Below the pieces are notes generated by a model. The model saw only the letters and a list, made by a program, of their open reading frames with translations, did no database searches and had not been told where the DNA came from. Below are positions 1-5,270 of a stretch of DNA of 5,270 bases, in pieces. Source of the DNA: Acidobacteriota bacterium (lineage in GTDB: Bacteria > Acidobacteriota > Thermoanaerobaculia > Thermoanaerobaculales > Thermoanaerobaculaceae); the NCBI GenBank assembly GCA_021782525.1, contig JAJXUY010000143.1, positions 1 through 5,270 of the forward strand. The letters run 5' to 3'. Position 1 is the stretch's first letter. Each line of letters opens with the position of its first letter. The position numbers were made by a program, and so were the translations under genes.

Positions 1-1734
1 ACCGGCGGCTGGGAGCTGCCGTTCCTGCACACCGGGCTCGGGCACGCCTACCTCCTCACCAAGGACTCGTTCGCGGTGCTGGTGCTCGTGGGCGTGGCGA
101 TCGCGGCGTGGCGGCGGCTCGTCACCAGGCCGGCGCGGCTCGAGTACAGTCCCGACGCCTGGTTCATCCTGGGGCTGATCGCGGCGTTGATGGTCACCGA
201 CGTGTTCGCGGACGGCGCCCGCATCGCCGCCGGGGTGCACGGCCCGTGGGCCTGGACACCGGCGTCGGCGGCGGTGGGCGCGTGGTTGGCGGGGACGTCG
301 CAGGCGGCGTTGCACACCGTGTACACCACCGCCTGGTGGCTGCACCTGTTCGCGCTCTACGCGTTCGCCAACTACCTCCCGTTCTCGAAGCACTTCCACG
401 TCTACACCTCGCTGCCGAACGTGCTGCTGCGGCCTCTGGACGAGCCCGGTCGCCTCGGCAAGATGGACCTCGAGAACATCGAGGAGGGGACCGCGTTGGG
501 GGCCGCCAAGGTCACGGACCTGACCTGGAAGCAGCTGCTCGACCTGTACACCTGCACCGAATGCGGCCGCTGCACCGTGGTGTGCCCGACCACGATCACC
601 AAGAAGCCGCTCATCCCCCGCGACCTGACGATCGCACTGCGCGACCACCTCAAGGGATCGGCGCGGGAGATCATCGGCGACCCCGGTCACGCGCCGGGGA
701 CGCCGAGCCGGGAGCTGGCGGGCGACGTGCTCGACCCCGAGGTCGTGTGGGCGTGCACGACGTGCCGCTGGTGCGAGGAGGCGTGCCCGCTGTTCATCTC
801 GTACGTCGACAAGATCGTCGAGATGCGCCGCCACCTCGTGCTCGAGAAGGCGGAGTTCCCGCCCGAGGCGGAGCCGGCGTTCCGCGGCATGGAGGTCAAC
901 GGCAACCCGTGGCAGCTGGCGCCCGAGACGCGCGGCGACTGGGCGAAGGGGCTCGAGGTGCCGCTGGCGGCCGGCGGCGACTTCGAGGTCCTTTTCTGGG
1001 TGGGCTGCGCTGGCTCGTACGACGACGCCGGCAAGCGCACCTCGCAGGCGCTGGTCAAGCTGCTGCGCGCCGCCGGCGTGAAGTTCGCGATCCTCGGGCC
1101 CGAGGAGCGCTGCACCGGCGACGCCGCGCGCCGTCTGGGCAACGAGTACCTGTTCCAGACCCTGGCGGCCGCTAACGTCGAGACGCTGAACGGGCACGGC
1201 GTGAAGCGGATCGTCACCAACTGCCCGCACTGCTTCAACACGCTGGCGCACGAGTACCCCGACTTCGGCGGGCACTACGAGGTCAAGCACGGCACGCAGA
1301 TGGTCGCCGAGCTGGTGGCGGCCGGGCGGCTGCAGCTGACCGCGGAGGTGCGCCGGGAGTTGACGTTCCACGACCCCTGCTACCTCGGCCGCACGAACGG
1401 CGAGTTCGCGGCGCCGCGCACGATCCTGGGCGCGATCCCCGGGCTGACGCTGAAGGAGGCGCCGCTGTCGCACGAGAAGGCGATGTGCTGCGGCGCTGGC
1501 GGCGGCCGGATGTGGCTCGAGGAGAAGCTGGGAACGCGCATCAACCAGACCCGGATGCAGCAGCTGCAGCAGTCCGGTGTGACCGACGTCGCGGTGGCGT
1601 GCCCGTTCTGCGCCGTGATGGTCGGCAACGCGCAACAGGAGCTCGGCATGGAGAGCGCCCAGACCGTGGACGTGATCACGCTCGCCGCGCAGGCGCTCGC
1701 CCGCGATGACCCACGGCCGAACGCCGGGAGCTGA
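1..1734 (+). CDS. Membrane-anchored Fe-S oxidoreductase, HdrD/FadF-like (probable ETF:quinone oxidoreductase), 5'-partial
   Basis: The frame is open from base 1 (reading T-G-G-W-E-L-P) to the TGA at 1732-1734, so the true start lies off the left edge; the GTG at 76 is internal. Numbering the 577 visible residues from base 1, hydrophobic segments lie near 22-38, 52-72 and 89-125. The last carries His105, His115, His131 and His133 and ends in a P-x-SKH-x-H stretch, as in NarI-like haem b membrane domains. Two CxxCxxCxxxCP motifs follow (Cys175/178/181/185 and Cys242/245/248/252), each fit for one 4Fe-4S cluster. Two cysteine-rich domains come next: Cys326, Cys361, Cys398/401, then Cys450, Cys486-487, Cys524/527. 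This order matches Bacillus FadF and the HDR-like ETF:(methyl)menaquinone oxidoreductases, which pass electrons from ETF to quinone on the inner membrane. Family members are usually about 650-710 aa, so roughly 80-130 residues are missing. Nearby beta-oxidation genes support this role. The Fe-S architecture is certain; the ETF partner is inferred. A relative using another donor (lactate, glycolate or a disulfide) is possible. Confidence 0.88.
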   Translation, partial: TGGWELPFLHTGLGHAYLLTKDSFAVLVLVGVAIAAWRRLVTRPARLEYSPDAWFILGLIAALMVTDVFADGARIAAGVHGPWAWTPASAAVGAWLAGTSQAALHTVYTTAWWLHLFALYAFANYLPFSKHFHVYTSLPNVLLRPLDEPGRLGKMDLENIEEGTALGAAKVTDLTWKQLLDLYTCTECGRCTVVCPTTITKKPLIPRDLTIALRDHLKGSAREIIGDPGHAPGTPSRELAGDVLDPEVVWACTTCRWCEEACPLFISYVDKIVEMRRHLVLEKAEFPPEAEPAFRGMEVNGNPWQLAPETRGDWAKGLEVPLAAGGDFEVLFWVGCAGSYDDAGKRTSQALVKLLRAAGVKFAILGPEERCTGDAARRLGNEYLFQTLAAANVETLNGHGVKRIVTNCPHCFNTLAHEYPDFGGHYEVKHGTQMVAELVAAGRLQLTAEVRRELTFHDPCYLGRTNGEFAAPRTILGAIPGLTLKEAPLSHEKAMCCGAGGGRMWLEEKLGTRINQTRMQQLQQSGVTDVAVACPFCAVMVGNAQQELGMESAQTVDVITLAAQALARDDPRPNAGS

Positions 1735-1753
1735 CGCTCGCGTGCGGGAAGGC

Positions 1754-1759
1754 GGGGGG
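1754..1759 (+). promoter_or_regulatory. G-rich ribosome binding site of the yraN-like gene
   Basis: A run of six G, inside the purine-rich stretch 1746-1759 that also contains GGGAAGG, ends five bases before the GTG at 1765. It supports GTG 1765 as the start: no other start codon or stop in this frame lies between the upstream TGA (1732-1734) and this GTG. GTG 1774 is three codons further in and remains an alternative. Confidence 0.5.
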
Positions 1760-1764
1760 CGCTC

Positions 1765-2145
1765 GTGCGATCGGTGCGCGAGGAGCGGGGACGGACGGCG
1801 CGGCGGGGTGAGAGGCTCGCGGCACTCCTGCTGCGCGCCAAGGGGTACCGGATCGAGGCCCGCAACTGGCGTTGCCCGCTCGGCGAGATCGACATCGTCG
1901 CCTGGCACCGCGGCACGCTGGTGTTCGTCGAGGTCAAGGCGCGCACGGGCGGGCGCGCGGGGTCCCCGGAGGAGGCGGTCACGCGCGAGAAGCAGCGCCG
2001 CCTGGTCCGGCTCGCGCAGGCGTACATCGGCCGCCGCGCCGAGCCGCCGCCGTGCCGGTTCGACGTGGTGGCGGTCTCGGGTCACGGCTGGCTCCCCGCG
2101 GTCCGGCACCTGCGCGGCGCGTTTCGCGCCGACGGGCTGGGATAG
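1765..2145 (+). CDS. yraN: YraN/UPF0102 family nuclease-fold protein
   Basis: This 126-residue protein has the normal length for the UPF0102 family, a small Holliday-junction-resolvase-like (restriction-endonuclease) fold. The visible family signature is the N-terminal R-x-G-E-R-L-A helix with Glu16, then G-Y-R-I at 27-30, R-N-W at 33-35, GEIDIVA at 40-46 and VFVEVKAR at 53-60. Asp43, Glu56 and Lys58 form the PD-(D/E)xK-type metal-binding triad, and Glu16 is the usual fourth acidic residue. The A-V-T-x-x-K-Q-R-R-L helix (71-80) and the FDVVAV strand (99-104) also fit. It is probably a cytoplasmic DNA-binding protein or nuclease; its physiological role is poorly defined in any organism. It starts 30 nt after the Fe-S oxidoreductase in the same direction, so the two are probably co-transcribed, and it is the last gene before a terminator-like palindrome. 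In many bacteria yraN sits beside rnhB, comM or dprA; none is seen here. Family assignment is firm, function is not. Confidence 0.9.
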   Translation: MRSVREERGRTARRGERLAALLLRAKGYRIEARNWRCPLGEIDIVAWHRGTLVFVEVKARTGGRAGSPEEAVTREKQRRLVRLAQAYIGRRAEPPPCRFDVVAVSGHGWLPAVRHLRGAFRADGLG

Positions 2146-2148
2146 CGA

Positions 2149-2172
2149 AGGGGCCCGCGCGCGCGGGCCCCT
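2149..2172. terminator. Perfect GC-rich palindrome between convergent genes, probable bidirectional terminator
   Basis: The 24 bases are a perfect inverted repeat with 12-base arms (AGGGGCCCGCGC and its reverse complement). In RNA they can form a stem of about 10 bp closed by a GCGC loop, on either strand. The palindrome lies 3 bases after the YraN stop and 24 bases before the thiolase stop, exactly where two converging operons would need to end transcription. Neither side has a proper U-tract, so it is not a textbook intrinsic terminator. U-poor or U-less hairpins are common candidates in high-GC genomes, and it may instead protect the 3' end or work with Rho. The 51-base intergenic gap (2146-2196) holds nothing else I can identify. 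Confidence 0.6.
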
Positions 2173-2196
2173 CCCAGTGACGGTCGCGCCGGCCGG

Positions 2197-3360
2197 CTAC
2201 GGCCGCTCGAGCAGATAGGCGAACCCCATGCCGCCGCCGATGCACATCGTGACGATGCCGCGCTTGGCGTTGCGGCGCTTCATCTCGCCGAGGAGCTTGC
2301 AGGTCAGCACCGCGCCGGTCGCGCCGAGCGGGTGACCGGTCGCGATCGCGCCGCCGTTGACGTTGGTCTTCTCGGGGTCGAGACCGAGCTCGCGGGTGCA
2401 GTAGACCGACTGGCTGGCGAACGCCTCGTTGATCTCGATGAGGTCGATGTCGGCCAGGGTGAGGCCGGTCTTGGCGAGGAGCTTCGGCACCGCCTTGGCC
2501 GGGCCGATCCCCATGACGTCGGGCGGGACGCCCGCGACGGCCCAGCTCTGAACGAACGCCACCGGCTCGAGGCCGAGCTCGGCCGCCTTGGTGTCGGACA
2601 TGATCACGACGGCGCCGGCGCCGTCGTTGATCTGGGAGGAGTTGCCGGCGGTGACGGTGCCGCGCGGGTCGAACGCCGGCTTGAGCTTGGCGAGCGCCGC
2701 GAGGGAGGTGTCGGCGCGCGGGCCCTCGTCGGTGTCGAACTCGAACTCGCGCCAGGCGCCGTTGTCCATGGTGCGCACGTGCAGGGGGACGATCTCGTCC
2801 TTGAACTTCCCGGCGGCGATCGCCGCCGCGGCGCGCTGGTGGGAGCGCAGGGCGAACGCGTCCTGCTCCTCGCGGCCGATGCCGAACTGCCGCGCCACCA
2901 CCTCGGCGGTGGTGCCCATCGAGGCGTAGGCGTTCGGTGTCGCGTCGACGAGCGCCGGGTCGGCGATGATCTTGTTGCCGCCCATCGCCACCATCGACAT
3001 CGACTCGACGCCGCCGGCGATGATCACGTCGGCGTTGCCGGAGCGGATGACGTCGGCGGCCCAGGCGATCGATTGCGACCCCGAGGAGCAGAAGCGGTTG
3101 ATCGTGGTGGCCGGGACCTCGACGGGGAAGCCGGCCAGGAGCGAGATCATGCGAGCGACGTTCATCCCCTGCTCGGCTTCCGGCATCGCGCAACCGAGCA
3201 TGACGTCGTCCACCATCGCGGGCTCGAGCCCGGGCGTGCGCTTGACGAGCGCCTGCAGCATCGGCGCGGCGAACTCCTCCGGCCGGGTGTCCTTGAGGCT
3301 GCCCTTCTTGGCCCGGCCGACCGGGGTGCGGGCGTAGGAGACGATCACGGCTTTAGGCAT
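2197..3360 (-). CDS. fadA: FadA-type acetyl-CoA acyltransferase (3-ketoacyl-CoA thiolase)
   Basis: This 387-residue cytoplasmic enzyme has the usual thiolase length (about 380-400). It catalyses the last beta-oxidation step, splitting 3-ketoacyl-CoA with CoA into acetyl-CoA and a shortened acyl-CoA. The nucleophilic Cys91 sits in NRFCSSGSQ (88-96), followed by the GGVESMS motif (116-122). The C-terminal half has NEAFASQ (311-317), the [14 protein letters not shown] loop with catalytic His343, and the C-x-GGGMG motif with the second catalytic Cys373. All expected active-site residues are present. The ATG start (3358-3360) gives the typical N-terminus [13 protein letters not shown] and has AGGGAG seven bases upstream. 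It lies 13 nt after the stop of the FadN-type gene on the same strand, so the two form an operon and probably one functional unit. A biosynthetic acetoacetyl-CoA thiolase is the alternative, but the fadN partner favours degradation. Confidence 0.93.
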   Translation of the reverse strand: MPKAVIVSYARTPVGRAKKGSLKDTRPEEFAAPMLQALVKRTPGLEPAMVDDVMLGCAMPEAEQGMNVARMISLLAGFPVEVPATTINRFCSSGSQSIAWAADVIRSGNADVIIAGGVESMSMVAMGGNKIIADPALVDATPNAYASMGTTAEVVARQFGIGREEQDAFALRSHQRAAAAIAAGKFKDEIVPLHVRTMDNGAWREFEFDTDEGPRADTSLAALAKLKPAFDPRGTVTAGNSSQINDGAGAVVIMSDTKAAELGLEPVAFVQSWAVAGVPPDVMGIGPAKAVPKLLAKTGLTLADIDLIEINEAFASQSVYCTRELGLDPEKTNVNGGAIATGHPLGATGAVLTCKLLGEMKRRNAKRGIVTMCIGGGMGFAYLLERP

Positions 3361-3367
3361 GGGAAGG

Positions 3368-3373
3368 CTCCCT
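3368..3373 (-). promoter_or_regulatory. Ribosome binding site of fadA
   Basis: On the minus strand AGGGAG follows directly after the TGA stop of the upstream fadN-type gene (3374-3376) and lies seven bases before the thiolase ATG. The closeness of stop and Shine-Dalgarno fits coupled translation of the two enzymes. It confirms the ATG at 3358-3360 as the thiolase start. Confidence 0.7.
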
Positions 3374-5270
3374 TCAGTTCCGCAACGGCTTGTTGTTGAT
3401 CAGCATGTACTGGATCCGCTCGATCGTCTTGGGCTCGCCGAGCAGGGAGAGGAACGCTTCGCGCTCGAGATCGAGGATCGCCTCCTCGGTCACGGGGTTG
3501 TTGATGGTCGTGTCGCCGCCGCACAGGATATTGCCGACGTGGGTCGCGATCTTCTCGTCGTGCGAGGAGATCCAGTGCGTGATCTTCATGTTGTGCAGCA
3601 GCGTCTGGATGGTGGCGACGCCCTCGCGTCCGGGCAGCAGGAAGCTGCGCGGCAGCGGCGGCCGGTACCCCTCCTCGGCCATCGCGATCGCCATCCGCTT
3701 GGCGGTCCACAGCTGCTGGTCGCGGTTCATTTCGACGTGGTCGATCGGCCGCAGGTACTTGAGCTCGCGCGCTTCCTCGGCGGAGGTCCCGACCTTGGCC
3801 ATGGCGATGTCCTCGAACGCCTTGCGGATGAACGGCAGGTTGGACAGGATCGGCTCGTCGACGCCCTCGAGGACGCGCTGCAGCATGAAGACGTGACCGC
3901 CGCCGGCGGGGACCAGGCCGACCCCGACCTCGATCAGGCCCATGTACGTCTCGGCCAGGGCGCAGACGCGGTCGCCCGACATCGTGATCTCGGCGCCGCC
4001 GCCGAAGGTGTAGCCGAACGGCGCGGTGACCACGGGCACGCGGGCGTAGCGCAGCCCCATCGTCATCCCCTGGAAGCTCCGGATCATCGTGTCGATCGCC
4101 TTCCACTGCTGGCTCATCGCCCCCTCGAGCATCATCAGCAGGTTGGCGCCGGCGCAGAACTGCTCCCCCTGGTGGTGGATCACCAGGCCGCGGAACTCCT
4201 TCTCCGCGATACCGATCGCCTTGTGGACGACCTCCATGATCTCGTCGTCGATCGGGTTCATCTTCGGCTGCAGCGCCGAGTGGAACTCGACGCAGGCGAC
4301 GCCGTCGCCGATGTCCACGAGCGAAGCGCCCTTGTTCTCGAACACCGGCGGCGTGCGCCGCTTGATCTCGCGCAGGACGAGGAAGCTCGCCGGCCTCGGC
4401 ACCCGCTGGTAGGCCTTGCTGCGCGGGTCGTAGTACTCGCGGCCGTCGAGACCGTCGCGGTAGAACGCCGTCGCGCCGGACGCCAGCATCTCATCGACCC
4501 AGGCGGCCGGCTTGACACCCTCGGCTTTCATCCGCTTGACCGTCTCGGCGACGCCGAGCGCGTCCCACGTCTCGAACGGGCCGAGATCCCAGTTGAACCC
4601 CCAGGTGAGGCCGTGGTCGATGTCCACGATCGTGTCGGAGATCTCGCCGAGGCGGCGCGAGGAGTAGGCGAGCACGTCGCGGGTCACGCGCCAGGCGAAC
4701 GCGCCGGCGCGGTCGTCGGCGTTGACCACGGTCTTGATGCGCGCGCCGGCGTCGTGGATCCCCTTGGCCTGCTTGAGCGAAGGCGCGTCGAGCTTGGCCT
4801 TCGGGCGGTACTGGCCGGTCTGCCAGTCGAGGGTGAAGTCGACGTTCTCGCCCTTCGGGCCCTTCTCGCGCTTGAAGAAGCCGGCCTTGGTCTTGCGCCC
4901 GAGCTGCTTGTTCTCGACCATCTTGGTGACGAACTCGGGGACGACGAACGCGGGCTGGCCCTCGTCGTTGGGACACTCCTCGCGCAGGGTGCGGACGACG
5001 TGCACCATGGTGTCGAGGCCGACGAGGTCCACCGTCCCGAACGACGCGCTCTTCGGCCGGCCCGTCGCCGGGCCGGTGATCGCGTCGACCTCGTCCACCT
5101 GGTAGCCCATCTCCACCATCGCGTGCACCGTCGCCATCAGGCCGTAGACGCCGATGCGGTTGGCGACGAAGTTGGGCGTGTCCTTGCCGAACACGATCCC
5201 CTTGCCGAGGAGGAACTGGCCGTAGTCGCTCATGAACGAGACGATCTCCGGGTCGGTCTCCTCGCCGGCG
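3374..5270 (-). CDS. fadN: FadN-type bifunctional 3-hydroxyacyl-CoA dehydrogenase/enoyl-CoA hydratase, 5'-partial
   Basis: The frame stays open to the right edge (A-G-E-E-T-D-P-E-I-V-S-F before the Met at 5231-5233), so that ATG is internal and the start is off-window. About 631 residues are visible against roughly 790 for Bacillus FadN, so the missing part is the NAD-binding Rossmann domain with the catalytic His-Glu pair. Numbering from the Met at 5233: KDTPNFVANRIG (17-28) contains the conserved substrate-side Asn25. A first dehydrogenase C-terminal domain runs to about 120, with GRPKSASFGTVDLVGLDT at 58-75. A second, degenerate copy spans about 174-295, with GFNWDLGPFE at 212-221. An enoyl-CoA hydratase domain starts near 302, with the oxyanion-hole segment FCAGANL (359-365), GGGAE with Glu415 and LIEVGVGL with Glu435. 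These two glutamates have the 20-residue spacing of the catalytic pair in rat hydratase. A tail of about 150 residues ends in R-I-Q-Y-M-L and K-P-L-R-N, as in FadN. The protein converts 2-enoyl-CoA via 3-hydroxyacyl-CoA to 3-ketoacyl-CoA for the downstream thiolase. The hydratase is at the C-terminus, opposite to E. coli FadB. Confidence 0.92.
   Translation of the reverse strand, partial: AGEETDPEIVSFMSDYGQFLLGKGIVFGKDTPNFVANRIGVYGLMATVHAMVEMGYQVDEVDAITGPATGRPKSASFGTVDLVGLDTMVHVVRTLREECPNDEGQPAFVVPEFVTKMVENKQLGRKTKAGFFKREKGPKGENVDFTLDWQTGQYRPKAKLDAPSLKQAKGIHDAGARIKTVVNADDRAGAFAWRVTRDVLAYSSRRLGEISDTIVDIDHGLTWGFNWDLGPFETWDALGVAETVKRMKAEGVKPAAWVDEMLASGATAFYRDGLDGREYYDPRSKAYQRVPRPASFLVLREIKRRTPPVFENKGASLVDIGDGVACVEFHSALQPKMNPIDDEIMEVVHKAIGIAEKEFRGLVIHHQGEQFCAGANLLMMLEGAMSQQWKAIDTMIRSFQGMTMGLRYARVPVVTAPFGYTFGGGAEITMSGDRVCALAETYMGLIEVGVGLVPAGGGHVFMLQRVLEGVDEPILSNLPFIRKAFEDIAMAKVGTSAEEARELKYLRPIDHVEMNRDQQLWTAKRMAIAMAEEGYRPPLPRSFLLPGREGVATIQTLLHNMKITHWISSHDEKIATHVGNILCGGDTTINNPVTEEAILDLEREAFLSLLGEPKTIERIQYMLINNKPLRN

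Noticed and set aside
76..78. GTG as the start of the Fe-S oxidoreductase
   Set aside because: The frame is open to base 1 with sensible residues, the GTG falls within a hydrophobic membrane segment, and there is no ribosome binding site before it.
108..1175. Plus-strand 355-codon frame inside the Fe-S oxidoreductase
   Set aside because: It is an Arg/Gly/Ala-rich out-of-frame shadow of a gene whose cysteine motifs are all in the other frame.
1706..2218. ATG-started 170-codon frame overlapping the end of the Fe-S gene and all of yraN
   Set aside because: Its product is Arg/Ser/Gly-rich with no family resemblance, while the overlapping GTG frame at 1765 has the full YraN signature. It would also run through the terminator-like palindrome.
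1979..3193. Long minus-strand frame (404 codons) overlapping fadA, the palindrome and yraN
   Set aside because: It is Arg/Gly/Pro-rich, has no recognisable motif, reads through the intergenic palindrome, and is only a shifted frame of the real fadA.
3361..3374. Small inverted repeat (GGGA/TCCC or AAGG/CCTT) around the fadA ribosome binding site
   Set aside because: The stems are only 4 bp with short loops and would be expected by chance in a purine-rich Shine-Dalgarno region, so there is no support for a regulatory hairpin.
2332..3399. Long plus-strand reading frame (355 codons) across the thiolase gene
   Set aside because: It lies antisense to a thiolase with all catalytic motifs intact. 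Its product is a low-complexity mix of Gly, Ala, Asp, Arg and Val, as expected from the reverse strand of GC-rich coding DNA.
5231..5233. ATG as the start of the FadN-type protein
   Set aside because: The frame continues in good coding style to the window edge, and this Met lies inside the dehydrogenase just before the K-D-T-P-N-F motif. Starting here would remove the whole NAD-binding domain.

Overview
The window is ordinary-looking, gene-dense chromosomal DNA of a high-GC bacterium (by eye around 70% G+C, with third codon positions almost all G or C and GTG used as a start). It holds four genes, two of them cut by the window edges, and about 100 non-coding bases in total. The phylum cannot be fixed from the sequence. 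A heterodisulfide-reductase-like membrane Fe-S protein together with a FadN-type beta-oxidation enzyme suggests a respiring, probably menaquinone-using, fatty-acid-degrading bacterium. Actinobacteriota (including Thermoleophilia), Methylomirabilota/Rokubacteria and deltaproteobacterial lineages are all possible.

Left part, plus strand (1-2145): a membrane-anchored Fe-S oxidoreductase lacks its N-terminus at the window edge. It has a NarI-like membrane part, two 4Fe-4S ferredoxin motifs and two cysteine-rich (CCG-type) domains, like Bacillus FadF and the ETF:(methyl)menaquinone oxidoreductases. It is followed 30 nt later by a small YraN/UPF0102 nuclease-fold protein. The two are probably co-transcribed. 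A perfect 24-nt GC-rich palindrome (2149-2172) just after the YraN stop is the likely shared terminator for the two converging transcription units.

Right part, minus strand (2197-5270): a FadN-type bifunctional 3-hydroxyacyl-CoA dehydrogenase/enoyl-CoA hydratase, whose N-terminal NAD-binding domain lies beyond the right edge, is followed 13 nt later by a FadA-type 3-ketoacyl-CoA thiolase. Together they supply the hydration, second oxidation and thiolysis steps of fatty-acid beta-oxidation.

Taken together, the FadN-FadA pair runs the carbon chemistry. The Fe-S protein is a plausible route for electrons from the first step (acyl-CoA dehydrogenase via ETF) into the membrane quinone pool. That link is an inference from family and neighbourhood. 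No acyl-CoA dehydrogenase, ETF, regulator or promoter is visible here, because the 5' ends of both operons lie outside the window. I found no mobile element, CRISPR array, RNA gene or clearly novel system.
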